NCBI RefSeq assembly: GCF_025140835.1
Contig: NZ_CP081153.1
Span: forward strand, 248,001 to 312,000
Length of the DNA: 64,000 nucleotides
Reading direction: 5' to 3'
Origin: Aliiroseovarius sp. M344
Lineage (GTDB): Bacteria > Pseudomonadota > Alphaproteobacteria > Rhodobacterales > Rhodobacteraceae
The position numbers and the translations under genes were made by a program. Positions 18,778-28,906 of the stretch are shown in pieces. Every line of letters starts with the position of its first letter. Positions within the stretch are counted from its first letter, which is position 1. Below the pieces are notes generated by a model. That model had not been told where the DNA came from, did no database searches, and saw only the letters and a program-made list of their open reading frames with translations.

Positions 18778-21700
18778 ATGATGTATCGATTGACCAAATT
18801 CACCTTGGCCTGCGGCGCTTCAGTGCTGGCGCTGATCGGGACTGCGCGCGCGCAGGACGGGTACAGCATCACCATCAATGACGAACAATTTGCAGGTGAT
18901 CCGGCGGTGCAGACTGCCGTTCGCCAGATTGACCAGTCGTTGGCGGCGGCAGACTTGCAGGTTAAGTTCGACGGGCTTGGCGTGGTGCCGCGCTTGACGC
19001 TTTTGGTTCTGAACGACACGCTGCCCAAACCCGGTGAAACCGTCGCTGTGCGCAGCCAGCTGAACTACCCGGCTTTTGTGACCTGGGCCGAGCTGCGGGT
19101 GATTGACCCGCGCGCTTTGGGAGGAGCGCGCACGGTTTTGGTAGCGCCGATCGCCCCCAATGGGGATGCGAGCTTCACCATGCCCGAGGGACGAGATCTT
19201 TTAGTCGTGCATCGCGTTTACGACCAGTTCGGACGCTACGATGAAACCAACCCGATCAACATCGGGCCGCTGTCCGACAGCCGCGCGGAAACCACCGAGG
19301 CCGAGGCGGGCGTTGACAATTCCGCGCGCCGCCGCATCCCCGTACGTGGCGGTGCCGTGACCGTCAGCGGCAGCAGCGTTGCCCCCGGTGCGACGGTGCA
19401 AACCCTTGGCGAACAAGTCAAAGCCGACCCCTCTGGTAGTTTCGTCATTCAACGCATTCTGCCCCCTGGCGAACACCCGATCGGCGTGCGCGTCGCGGGT
19501 GGCGGTACGGGCTATATCGAACGCGAGATATCAATCCCCAACACCGAATGGTTTGGCACGGGGTTGATCGACCTGACCTTCGGGCGCAAGCTTCAGGGCG
19601 GGGTGGGTGCCGCAGGTGGGCCGTTTGAGCGCGACTATGGTTATGGGCGCATCGCGGGCTATGTCACCGGTAAAACTGCGACCGGGTGGGACCTGACCGC
19701 ACGGATCGACACTGGCGAAGACGAGTTCAAGAACCTGTTCAGCGGGCTGGACAAGAAAGACCCGCAATCGCGGTTGCGCCGGATGCTGATCGAAGACGGC
19801 TATCCGACCTATGGCGACGACAGCACGCTGATCGACGGCGCGCCGTCAGACGGCAAGATCTATCTAAAACTGGCCAAGGCTGGCAGCCACATCCTATGGG
19901 GCAATTACAAAAGCCAGATTGAAAACAGCACCTATCTGCGCAATGAGCGCACGCTATATGGGGCGCAGGCGGTGTATCGGTCGCAGGCGCAAACCTCCGA
20001 TGGCGAAAGCCGACTGGCCGCCGAAGTCTATGCCGCCAGCCCCGACCGTCTGCCCGGACGCGAGTATTTCGACGGCACTGGCGGGTCGATCTATTTCCTG
20101 ACGCGCGATGACCTGACGCTTGGGTCTGAAACTGTCTCGGTCGAACTGCGCGACAAACGCACGGGGCGGGTGATTTCTACAACGCAACTTGTGCATGGCG
20201 TGGACTACGAGATTGACTATAGCCAAGGCGTCGTCACCCTTTCTGCGCCGTTAAGCGGATTTGGAGCGTCGAGAAATCTGGTCACCGAACCCGGCGGGGA
20301 TCAGGTTCTGCGCCTTGCCGTGCAATATGAATACACCCCCAGCGCCACCGAAATCGACGGTGTTTCCTATGGTGGCCGGGTGGAGAGCTGGGTCAGCGAC
20401 AGCGTGCGCGTTGGGCTGACGGGCATGGTTGAACAGACCGATATCGCCGACCAAACCGCGATCGGTGGCGATGTGCGTCTACAATTCGGCGACGACAGCT
20501 TTGTCGAGGTCGAATACGCCGAAACCAAAGGGCCGGGTTTTGGCTCGTCGATCAGCTCGGACGGTGGGTTGATCGTGACGACCTCGACCACCGCGGGCAC
20601 TGTCGGCGGTACCGGCGAGGCATGGCGGTTGCGCGGACAGGCCGAGTTTGCCGATCTGGGTGTAGATACGCCTGGCCGCGCAACCGGCTATTACGAAAAG
20701 CGCAGCGCGGGTTTTTCGACGCTAGATTACCAGATCGTCAATGACGAAGAACTTTGGGGCGTCACGCTAGAGATTGAACCGACCGAAAGGCTGGCCTTCC
20801 GGCTTTATGCCGATGACTACAAGGACAGCACCGGCAAGACTTTGACCGAGGTCGGGGCGGAGTTGACCTTCAAGGCGACCGAGCGGATCACGCTGGATTT
20901 CGGGGTCGAGCATCTGGATCAGGTGACGCCCGGCGGCGACGCGGATGAAACCGGAACACGCACAGATGCAGCGGTTCGTCTGACCTATAAGGTCAGTGAT
21001 GACCTAAGCTGGCATGTGTTCGGCCAGCACACGCTTAGCCGCGCGGGCGGGCTGCGCCGCAATGACCGGTATGGTGCCGGGGCCGCGCTGCGGTTTGCGC
21101 AGAACTGGACCGTTGAAGGCGAAGTGTCAGACGGCACCCTTGGCATCGGTGGAAAGCTGTTGCTGACCTATCAAAGCGATGGCTATGACAGCGCCTATTT
21201 TGGCTACGAGCTTGAACCGGGACGAGATCTTTCAGGTATTACCCTGAACGGAGCGGACAGCGGACGGTTCGTGCTTGGCGGCAAGCGGCAGGTAAGCAAT
21301 TCAGTCAAGCTCTACGGTGAAAATACATATGATATCTTTGGCCGCCACCGGTCGCTGGTCAGCGCCTATGGCGTCGAATACGCCTATGACGAAGCGCTTA
21401 GCTTTTCGGCTGGGTTCGAGACAGGCCGCATAAATGACAGGACCGAAGGCGACTATGACCGCAATGCCTATTCCGTGGGTGTGCTGTATGACGACGGCAA
21501 CGCGCTGAGCTTTGCGGCCAAGGCCGAATACCGTCGCGACCGGGGCGTTAGCGGGGGAACGGTCCGCGATGCGGACGCGTGGCGCGTTGCGGCGTCGGGA
21601 CAATACAAGTTCAACGAAAGCCACCGGCTGGTTTTCTCGGCCGACCACACCAATGTGGACAGCGTTAGCCCCACGCTGGACAATGGTGTCTATACCGATG

Positions 21701-22200
21701 CCGTTTTGGGCTATGCTTACAGGCCTGTTGATCATGACCGGCTGAACATGTTGTTCCAGTACCGCTATTTCCACGACTCGCTGGGGCAGGTGATTGACCA
21801 GACCGGCGAACGTGGACAGCGTCAGGAAAGCCATATCCTGTCGTTTGACGTAGAATATGACCTGAACCGGTTCTGGACAATTGGCGGCAAGTTGGGCCTG
21901 CGCAAATCGGTATCGTCACCCAGTTCAGGCGTCGCCTTCCAACAGAACGATGCAGGTCTGGCGGTCGTAAACGCCCGCTATCACGTTGTGCACAAATGGG
22001 ATTTGTTACTGGAAGCCCGCCATCTGGAAGCCAAACAGGCGGGCCTGTCGGAAACAGCGTTCTTGGGGGCGGTCTATCGTCAGATCGGGGACAACGCTAA
22101 AATCGGTGTCGGGTATAATTTCGGCAGTTTTAGTGACGATTTGACCGACCTGACCTTTGACGATGAAGGCGTGTTCATCAATGTGATTGCCAAGTTCTGA
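18778..22200 (+). CDS. Large outer-membrane beta-barrel protein, partner of the giant repeat protein
   Basis: About 1140 residues. A signal peptide is clear (MMYRLTKFTLACGASVLALIG, ending ARA before Gln). Residues ~25-260 are periplasmic beta domains, including a carboxypeptidase-regulatory-like segment (GSFVIQRILPPGEHPIGV). From about residue 265 to the end there are alternating amphipathic strands (for example RIAGYVTGKTATGWDLTARID, YEYDEALSFSAGFETGRI-type) and the protein ends in Phe (VFINVIAKF), a C-terminal signature of BAM-inserted barrels. The first possible ATG overlaps the previous stop (ATGA at 18757), but GGTGAGGT sits 5 bp before 18778, favouring that start. No TonB box or plug domain was recognised, so it is not a standard TonB receptor. 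Probably anchors or exports the giant protein; this rests on operon context. Confidence 0.8.
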   Translation: MMYRLTKFTLACGASVLALIGTARAQDGYSITINDEQFAGDPAVQTAVRQIDQSLAAADLQVKFDGLGVVPRLTLLVLNDTLPKPGETVAVRSQLNYPAFVTWAELRVIDPRALGGARTVLVAPIAPNGDASFTMPEGRDLLVVHRVYDQFGRYDETNPINIGPLSDSRAETTEAEAGVDNSARRRIPVRGGAVTVSGSSVAPGATVQTLGEQVKADPSGSFVIQRILPPGEHPIGVRVAGGGTGYIEREISIPNTEWFGTGLIDLTFGRKLQGGVGAAGGPFERDYGYGRIAGYVTGKTATGWDLTARIDTGEDEFKNLFSGLDKKDPQSRLRRMLIEDGYPTYGDDSTLIDGAPSDGKIYLKLAKAGSHILWGNYKSQIENSTYLRNERTLYGAQAVYRSQAQTSDGESRLAAEVYAASPDRLPGREYFDGTGGSIYFLTRDDLTLGSETVSVELRDKRTGRVISTTQLVHGVDYEIDYSQGVVTLSAPLSGFGASRNLVTEPGGDQVLRLAVQYEYTPSATEIDGVSYGGRVESWVSDSVRVGLTGMVEQTDIADQTAIGGDVRLQFGDDSFVEVEYAETKGPGFGSSISSDGGLIVTTSTTAGTVGGTGEAWRLRGQAEFADLGVDTPGRATGYYEKRSAGFSTLDYQIVNDEELWGVTLEIEPTERLAFRLYADDYKDSTGKTLTEVGAELTFKATERITLDFGVEHLDQVTPGGDADETGTRTDAAVRLTYKVSDDLSWHVFGQHTLSRAGGLRRNDRYGAGAALRFAQNWTVEGEVSDGTLGIGGKLLLTYQSDGYDSAYFGYELEPGRDLSGITLNGADSGRFVLGGKRQVSNSVKLYGENTYDIFGRHRSLVSAYGVEYAYDEALSFSAGFETGRINDRTEGDYDRNAYSVGVLYDDGNALSFAAKAEYRRDRGVSGGTVRDADAWRVAASGQYKFNESHRLVFSADHTNVDSVSPTLDNGVYTDAVLGYAYRPVDHDRLNMLFQYRYFHDSLGQVIDQTGERGQRQESHILSFDVEYDLNRFWTIGGKLGLRKSVSSPSSGVAFQQNDAGLAVVNARYHVVHKWDLLLEARHLEAKQAGLSETAFLGAVYRQIGDNAKIGVGYNFGSFSDDLTDLTFDDEGVFINVIAKF

Positions 22201-22742
22201 CAGTTTTCAGTTGTTCTGGCTTCCAATGATTGGATTGGTATTTTTGATCCTCAGCATGTTTTTCGCGGCCATCATGCTCTAGGTCTGCATCGATTGCGAT
22301 GAGCGCGTTCACGAATACTTTTTTCTTACCACATAGTGATTGGCGGCTTTTTTGGCTGCAACCGCAGGCTTGAGACACAGTGTTCAAATTCTGAATTAGG
22401 CCGAGTGACGCCATTCGGATTAGATGAAACGGTCGATGCTGAAAAGTGTAGAAAGTCGTCGTTTAGCCTTTACTGGACCTTGTTTTTCGTGCCGCAAGCG
22501 CTCGCGGCGGTAGAACGCTGCACATGCAAGGGTCGGAGTGCTGTCAGTGGCGGGGAAAACCGACTATTCGATCAAAACGCAGCGAGATTTGCTGCACGAA
22601 TAGACCGGCCGCGGATGAAGTAGTCGTTTGCTGCGGCTTCGCCAATGACAGCTTTCGGAAAAACACCAAATCCCCAAGCAACGGTGACGCTATGGAAAAC
22701 ACGTGCTACGGTTTGGGACGACATTCTGAAAGGCTCTGCGCG
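22201..22742. other. Non-coding region, about 540 bp
   Basis: Follows the barrel gene. It contains one 18-codon hydrophobic frame at 22226-22282 (MIGLVFLILSMFFAAIML) with no ribosome site, and otherwise degenerate sequence. No terminator hairpin was recognised. Confidence 0.45.
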
Positions 22743-23678
22743 ATGGCAATTAATCAAGGCGCTTTTCCTGCAGCGAGTGCCGATTTGTTTTTGGTATATG
22801 TGGGTATGGAAACAGATTTGATTTTCAACCGCGGCGTGGAATTGCCCGGCTTTGCTTCATACCCACTGTTGGAAAGCGCCGGCGGTCAGGAGTTTCTGCG
22901 AGGCTACCTGACGGACATGGTGACTTTGGCAAAGGACACTGGCACAGGTGTAATTCTTGAAAGCCCGACCTGGGTTGCAAATCGAGACCGTGCGGCTGCC
23001 CTTGGCTATACCCCCAAAGCTTTGAAAGAGCTCAATCAGCGAGCCATCGCCTTGATGCAAGACGTTCGGACGGCCAACAGCCATATGCCGACCATCATCA
23101 GCGCCAACCTCGGACCACGTGACGATGCCTACAAGCCTTCGGAACAAATGACTGCCGAAGAGTCAGAGCGTTACCATTCCGAACAGATCTCGTTTTTGGC
23201 GGAGACGGATGTTGACGTTATCAGCGGTTACACGATCGCCTATCCGGCTGAGGCGGTCGGAATCGTACGTGCGGCGCAGCGTTTCGAGCTGCGTGTTGTG
23301 ATTGCGTTTACAGTCGAAACCAACGGCAGGCTGCCGACGGGGATTAGCCTTGAGGATGCTATATCTCAGGTCGATGCCGCAACCGACGGTTACCCCGCCT
23401 ATTTCATGATAAATTGCGCGCACCCTGAGCATTTCAACTCCGTTCTTGAGGATGCGCCTTGGATGCAACGTATCAGAGGAATTGTCGCTAACGCGTCACG
23501 CTGCAGCCATGCAGAGCTTGATGAAGCCGAGGAGCTTGATGACGGCAACCCAACCGAGTTGGGAACGCAGTTGGCTGAAATCAGGAGGCGGTTCCCACAC
23601 ATTCAAGCCTTGGGAGGGTGTTGCGGAACGGATATGCGACACATGGCTCAAATTGCGAAAGCCGCGCGCGCAACCTAA
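22743..23678 (+). CDS. Homocysteine S-methyltransferase family protein
   Basis: 311 residues, cytosolic TIM-barrel methyltransferase that would pass a methyl group from a methyl donor (for example a betaine or S-methylmethionine) to homocysteine. The three zinc-ligand cysteines of the family are present: Cys225 in INCAHP and Cys293-Cys294 in GGCCGT. The N-terminal segment DLFLVYVGMETDLIFNRG aligns with the family start, but the usual DGG is replaced by YVG. The chosen ATG gives the usual N-terminal length; in-frame starts at 22692 and 22524 would add unsupported residues. It converges on the MttB/flavoprotein pair, which suggests a shared methylated-amine pathway. Confidence 0.82.
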   Translation: MAINQGAFPAASADLFLVYVGMETDLIFNRGVELPGFASYPLLESAGGQEFLRGYLTDMVTLAKDTGTGVILESPTWVANRDRAAALGYTPKALKELNQRAIALMQDVRTANSHMPTIISANLGPRDDAYKPSEQMTAEESERYHSEQISFLAETDVDVISGYTIAYPAEAVGIVRAAQRFELRVVIAFTVETNGRLPTGISLEDAISQVDAATDGYPAYFMINCAHPEHFNSVLEDAPWMQRIRGIVANASRCSHAELDEAEELDDGNPTELGTQLAEIRRRFPHIQALGGCCGTDMRHMAQIAKAARAT

Positions 23679-23960
23679 GCAGGCGTTCGTGCAAAGCGCA
23701 GCATTGGCAGAAGCGGGCTGTTCGCTGTCATGCGGTACCGAAGTTATTGGCCACAAGAACACAAACTCAATCCGGACAAAGGCTGTGAAAATCAAAAAAG
23801 CTTATGAGAGCGCAGGAATCTGCTCCTACCGGCATTCGACCCTCTGAACACCATATTCACCAGAAAACCATTACCCGTTTTGTCCACCCCAGCACCAACC
23901 AAATGGCCTTGGTATGCGTCCTGAGTTACTCAAACTAGATGTGAGTTTACATCCCAATCA

Positions 23961-25502
23961 TCAAGCGTCGCTTTTGGATTGGTATTCTGCCGTCCGCTTG
24001 GCGACGAACTCGCTCAACGAGCCGGTTTGATCGCTCGGCATCGGCGGCTGGACGTAATTCTCAATCATTTCTTTAGCCGCTTTACGGCCGACTTCATCTG
24101 CATTCGCGCTGCCTTCAATTTCCCATTGTTCGAAGCTGTCGTTATTTTGCAGCGGATTCATAACCATAGGGTTTTCCCGCGTGTGGTCCGTTCCAAGGAA
24201 ATGCCCACCCGGGCCGATATTTGAAATATCCTCAAGGATCGCGTCGATGTTTTCTTCCTGCAAACCCGAGAAGAAACGATGAAAGCTCTCTAATTGATAG
24301 CTGTCATGAATCCATTTCGAATAGCTTACTCCCAACGCGCCCTCTACAAAACCAGCAGAGTGCACAACGAAATTGCAGCCCCCCAGCAAGACCGGCCACA
24401 TTGAGTTGGCGCTGTCAAACCCTGCCTGCAGGTCCGGTGATTTCGAACCCGACCACATGGTACATGAGCGCCAGGGCACGCCATAAAAACGCGCCATCTG
24501 ACCTACAAGCAAGTTCATGAGTCCGGGTTTAGGCGACCCCATCATCGGCGCGCCGGTTTTCATGGACACCCCCATGATTGCCACACCCAGCACCATCGGG
24601 CAGCCTCGACGGATGATTTGCGAGTAGGCCATTCCGGCGAGGCTCTCGGCGATGAGTAAAGCAACCCCGCCCGTTGGGCTTGCCGGTGTTGACGCCCCTG
24701 CCAGTACGAAAGGCGATAACAGGCAGGGTTGATTGGCCGCCGCATAAACCCGCAGGCTTTGTAGCATCGTGTCATCCCAAACGAGCGGCGTATTGCAATT
24801 CAACAGAGCCGCGACAACTACGTTCTCGTCCACAAATTGCTCACCATGGACAATGCGTAGCATATCCATCGTATCCCGCGCCGCAGTTTCAGACAGCACC
24901 GACCCCTTGATAGGTTTGTCGGTCAAAGTCAGCGCAGCGCTTACCAATTCAAGATGGCGCAAAGGAACCGGCACGTCCTGCGGCTCAGCCGGCAGGATGC
25001 CGGGCACGTGCATGCTTTGGCTCATTTGTGCGAGCTTGAAGAAGTTGCGAGCGTCCTCGAGCGTAGAGGGGCGCCGGACGCCGTCGAGGCCATAGACAAA
25101 CGGCGCACCATAGGCATTTGCGAAAACCGTGTCGCGCCCGCCAACTTTGGTTGACCGGTTGGGATTGCGGCCGTGATAGGCCCAATCGGTGGGCACTGTG
25201 GAAATCAAGTCCATCAACATTTCTCGACCTATGCGCACCCGCTGATCGTGCACATCCGCACCAAATTTCTTCCATTGTGCCAGCGCTACAGGATCGCGGA
25301 ATTCGATCCCAATACTCTCGAGTATGGTTATTGCGGCGTTGTGGATTTTTTCGACACCTTCTGGACCTAAAAGGTCCATCGGCCCAACGGAACGGTGCAA
25401 CGTCGGAAGATAGACCGGTGTCGGATTTGTACGGGCCGCAACACGGGCAGAGCGCCCGCCACTACGTCCACCACGACGATTTTTCGTCTGATCCTTACTC
25501 AT
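23961..25502 (-). CDS. MttB-superfamily trimethylamine methyltransferase-like protein (non-pyrrolysine)
   Basis: 513 residues covering the whole MttB family fold, read without any in-frame amber codon, so it belongs to the non-pyrrolysine branch, whose characterised members (MtgB type) demethylate glycine betaine or related quaternary amines onto a corrinoid protein. A basic N-terminal tail (KNRRGGRSGGRSARVAAR) precedes LLGPEGVEKIHNAAITILESIG, the usual start of the domain; GGHFLGTDHT near residue 440 is typical. An AGAGG site lies before the ATG. It is 15 bp downstream of the flavoprotein gene, so both are one operon. No corrinoid protein gene is in the window. Substrate unknown. Confidence 0.87.
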   Translation of the reverse strand: MSKDQTKNRRGGRSGGRSARVAARTNPTPVYLPTLHRSVGPMDLLGPEGVEKIHNAAITILESIGIEFRDPVALAQWKKFGADVHDQRVRIGREMLMDLISTVPTDWAYHGRNPNRSTKVGGRDTVFANAYGAPFVYGLDGVRRPSTLEDARNFFKLAQMSQSMHVPGILPAEPQDVPVPLRHLELVSAALTLTDKPIKGSVLSETAARDTMDMLRIVHGEQFVDENVVVAALLNCNTPLVWDDTMLQSLRVYAAANQPCLLSPFVLAGASTPASPTGGVALLIAESLAGMAYSQIIRRGCPMVLGVAIMGVSMKTGAPMMGSPKPGLMNLLVGQMARFYGVPWRSCTMWSGSKSPDLQAGFDSANSMWPVLLGGCNFVVHSAGFVEGALGVSYSKWIHDSYQLESFHRFFSGLQEENIDAILEDISNIGPGGHFLGTDHTRENPMVMNPLQNNDSFEQWEIEGSANADEVGRKAAKEMIENYVQPPMPSDQTGSLSEFVAKRTAEYQSKSDA

Positions 25503-25517
25503 AGTACTGGCCTCTCT

Positions 25518-27971
25518 CTACATGCGAGTGCGGATGCCCTTGGGGTCGTAGGCACATATGTCGATCACTTCGCCATCTCGTATCTCATTGTGGATTTTGA
25601 CCTGAAGCTGCGTGCCCGAGACTGAAAGTTCTTGAGGAACCAGAGCCATGGCAATGTCGTGCTGCAAGTAATACGAGAACCCGCCCGAAGTCACACGACC
25701 TACAAGGCGGTCATTCTTATAGACAGCCTCATCCGCGATGACGGACGTGTCACAATAGGGAAGTTTTAGGGTGACAAGGACCCTATGGCCCCCCTTCTTT
25801 TTCTGTTCAAGTAACGCTTCTTTGCCAATGAAATTGCGATCTTTGACAACACCCTGAACCTTTTCGGTCAAAGCAACGAAGCGACCAAGGTCGGCCTCAT
25901 ATGGCGTCATATCCTTGCGTATTTCTTTGTTAATTGCGCGGTATGATTTCTCTAGCCGCATGGATTCAAGTGCCAGCGCCCCGAAGGGCCGAACGCCAGC
26001 TTTCAGCAATTGATCAACGATGTGGCGATTGTAGTTTGCCGGGTGGTGGATTTCCCAGCCGAGTTCACCAGTGTAGCTGACCCTGAGCAGGCGCACGCCC
26101 TTGGCATATCCAACCTCACCCATTTGGGCGGAAAGCCAGGGAAATGCCTCGTTCGACAGTTCGTTATCCGTCAGGTTTTGCAGGATTTCACGCGATTTCG
26201 GTCCGGCCAAGGCGACGACGCCGAACTGTTCCGAGACATCTTGCATCTGCACAGAGCCATCTGTGGGCAACAGCTTGGACAGCACATCCCAATTGTAGAC
26301 CTGTCCGTTGGGCGTGGACACCAAATAGAAATCGTTCTCACCTTCGCGGACGATTGTGAATTCGGCGTCCATGCCGCCACGGGTGTTCAACATCAGCGAC
26401 AGTGTCATACGCCCGAATTTGGGCAGTTTGTTTGCCATCAAGCGGTCGAGCCATGTCGCAGCACCCACACCGCGCACATTGAACTTGGTCATCGGCGACA
26501 TCTCGATGAAACCAACTTCCTCTCGGGTGGTTCTTACTTCTTGCGTGACATAGTCCCAGGCGTCAGTGCGTCGGAAACTATGAACCGGAATCGCCTCCTC
26601 TGGCGTTGGTGCGAACCATTTTGGAAATTCGTAGCCGTTATAGAGCGTCCAGACCGCGCCTTTTGCGTTCAACAAATCGTAGGATCCGACAGTGCGCATC
26701 GGCCGGGCTGACGGAAAATCTTCACCCGGAATGTGCGCATGCATGTGGTTGCCCCATGTTTCGCGCACCTTGTCCATCGTCCAGCGCTTTGCGGCATAAT
26801 CACCAAAGCGACGCGGATCGAGCTCGGACATATCGATAGAAGGCATTCCTTTGAGTATCCACTGCGCCAGTTGATTGCCAACGGTTCCCCCCCACAAAAT
26901 TCCGCCGGGCATACCTTCGGCTAGCCAAAGATTGTCGTGACCGGGGGCGGGGCCTGCCAGCGGCAATTCATCTGGTGTCATCTGGAACGGACCGCGGGTA
27001 TTAGCCTTGATGCCCACCTCGCCCAGCACAGGCACACGCTCGATTGCGCGTTCCCACTGGGTTTCCACCGCGTCGAAATCTTCGGGCAATAAATCTGCCC
27101 CGAATTCTGGCGGGACCCGATCTTCGGCAAAGAGTTTCAGGTCTTTTTCAAATTCATAGGGGCCAAATTGGAGTCCACCCACATCTTCGCGCAAATATGC
27201 GCCATAATCCTCATCCCGAAGGATCGGATACTCTCGCAGTCCCCGTTTCCTGCGTTCTATGAGCTGTGGCACATGGTCTGTGGTCCAGTATTGGTGAACG
27301 ATCGGAATACATGGCAGGTCAAGCCCAACGCGCCGGGCGTTTTCGCGGGCATAGTTTCCGGTTGCGAAGATCAGATGCTCGCAGGTGATTTCACCCTGAG
27401 TGGTAAAAACTTTCCAAAGGCCATTGGGCAGCTTTTCATACTTTTGTGCTTCAGTGTTTTGATAGATTTTCGCACCCTGATCGCGCGCAAGTTTGGCCAT
27501 CGCCTGTGTTATGTCTGCAGGGTTCACATAGCCGTCTTCAGTGTGCAGAATTCCACCTTCAATATTCTCATTTTGATTAAGGAGCGGGTGGACCTCAGCG
27601 ACTTCTGCGGGGGTCAGAAGCTTGCAAGGCACGCCGGCCGCTTCAGCCACGGACAGATAGCTCTGAAACTCATCCCAACGTTCGGGCGTATTTGCGACCC
27701 GCAATTGCCCCACTTTGCGTAGCCCTACGGAGCTACCAATCTTTTCTTCCACCTCGGTGTAGATTTGAATCGTCTCGAGGGTCATCTTCGAGACGTTGTG
27801 TGATCGAACAAAAGTGACGAGTAGACCCGCAGCGTGCCAAGTAGAGCCAGCGGTCAATTGTGTCCGCTCTAACATGACAGCGTCCGAACAACCATGTTGG
27901 GTTAGGCCGTACAATATCGACGCGCCCACGCACCCTCCACCAACGACAACTACCTTTGCGTGTGACTTCAT
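25518..27971 (-). CDS. Dimethylglycine dehydrogenase-like FAD/GcvT oxidoreductase
   Basis: 817 residues with the layout of dimethylglycine/sarcosine dehydrogenases. Residues ~5-380 are the FAD-binding DAO domain with dinucleotide motif VVVGGGCVGASI and the STWHAAGLL segment, where the His is the usual covalent flavin attachment point. Residues ~390-440 are the FAO central linker and ~450-810 the GcvT (aminomethyltransferase, folate-binding) N and C domains. It would demethylate an N-methyl amine oxidatively and pass the one-carbon unit to tetrahydrofolate. A strong GGAGGG site precedes the ATG. First gene of an operon with the MttB-like gene. Confidence 0.88.
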   Translation of the reverse strand: MKSHAKVVVVGGGCVGASILYGLTQHGCSDAVMLERTQLTAGSTWHAAGLLVTFVRSHNVSKMTLETIQIYTEVEEKIGSSVGLRKVGQLRVANTPERWDEFQSYLSVAEAAGVPCKLLTPAEVAEVHPLLNQNENIEGGILHTEDGYVNPADITQAMAKLARDQGAKIYQNTEAQKYEKLPNGLWKVFTTQGEITCEHLIFATGNYARENARRVGLDLPCIPIVHQYWTTDHVPQLIERRKRGLREYPILRDEDYGAYLREDVGGLQFGPYEFEKDLKLFAEDRVPPEFGADLLPEDFDAVETQWERAIERVPVLGEVGIKANTRGPFQMTPDELPLAGPAPGHDNLWLAEGMPGGILWGGTVGNQLAQWILKGMPSIDMSELDPRRFGDYAAKRWTMDKVRETWGNHMHAHIPGEDFPSARPMRTVGSYDLLNAKGAVWTLYNGYEFPKWFAPTPEEAIPVHSFRRTDAWDYVTQEVRTTREEVGFIEMSPMTKFNVRGVGAATWLDRLMANKLPKFGRMTLSLMLNTRGGMDAEFTIVREGENDFYLVSTPNGQVYNWDVLSKLLPTDGSVQMQDVSEQFGVVALAGPKSREILQNLTDNELSNEAFPWLSAQMGEVGYAKGVRLLRVSYTGELGWEIHHPANYNRHIVDQLLKAGVRPFGALALESMRLEKSYRAINKEIRKDMTPYEADLGRFVALTEKVQGVVKDRNFIGKEALLEQKKKGGHRVLVTLKLPYCDTSVIADEAVYKNDRLVGRVTSGGFSYYLQHDIAMALVPQELSVSGTQLQVKIHNEIRDGEVIDICAYDPKGIRTRM

Positions 27972-28906
27972 AAGACCCTCCGTTCAAATCCATGCCATTT
28001 TCGACTGAGTTGATCTTGGCTACCCCAACACGATCACCTCCCTCAGCTTTCTTATGCGGATATCCTGTCTGTTGCATGGATATGTTTCTCAGACGCTAGT
28101 CTGCCCTCGATCTATTACAATAGCGTCATGAAATTCTCAGCCAGCTCTCTACCCTGCAATCTTTTTGAGCCGGATAGTCAGGTAGGTCACACAACCGGAA
28201 TATGGGGCCATTGCTCGCCGCGAAAAAAAGCGGCCATTGGCGCAACTGCAGCGAAAACTCACTTGGCCCGTGTCTCGTTCGCCTGATTTGCCCCCAGCGA
28301 AATGTCAGTTTGAAACTCGCCAGAATTGACACTGCCGAAGGCTCGGTTTGAGGACAATTGCTGCATCGTTGAAATTTATCAGCCGCAAGTGCGAAGCGAT
28401 GCTTTTTCAGCGAGGGTCGAATAGCCAAGGTCGATTTTGCCCGCAGTGCAGTCAAACGAAGAGTCCGGGATGTGTGGCGTCTTCCGGTCGTAAGCGACCG
28501 CGCAAGGCTGACGCCATAACCCGACATCGTGTCCTATTTGACGGTATGTCGCAGAATGGAACTTATCAGAAAGTGGAGCAAGGGATTTAGCTGATCCAGC
28601 TCCAAGCTGAATTTTCTCAATGAAAAGTTAAAATAGTGGCCCAAAAGGCAACTTACGTTGGTGTCCGACAAAAAGTGTGGGGCGACACATAGTTTTGCCA
28701 TTGGCACGCGGCCAAGTCATTGATTTTGAATCAACTGTATTTTCCTCGGTGCACTAGTATTACCTTTTGCGACTCAAAGGTTTTCCATCGCATCAGAGCA
28801 GCGTGATAGCTGCCATTGGCCCCGGGTGCAGAGAACGATCGGAAAGAGCCCAATATGACCGATGCAGCAAGAAACACGAATGGCTGCTTCAGCAAAAGCT
28901 TTTCAG
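27972..28906. other. Non-coding region of about 930 bp with degenerate repeat-like sequence
   Basis: Open frames here lack coding character. CATTGGCGCA (28235-28244) followed three bases later by GCAGCGAA (28248-28255) is repeated with the same spacing at 33331-33351, 5 kb away. GGCCATTG occurs twice (28207 and 28232). The part nearest 27972 should hold the promoter of the flavoprotein/MttB operon. Confidence 0.5.

Noticed and set aside
22226..22282. 18-codon hydrophobic peptide frame after the barrel gene
   Set aside because: No ribosome site; too short to separate from chance without conservation data.
23961..25502. Possible pyrrolysine-type MttB
   Set aside because: The full-length family product is read without any in-frame TAG, so it is the non-pyrrolysine type.
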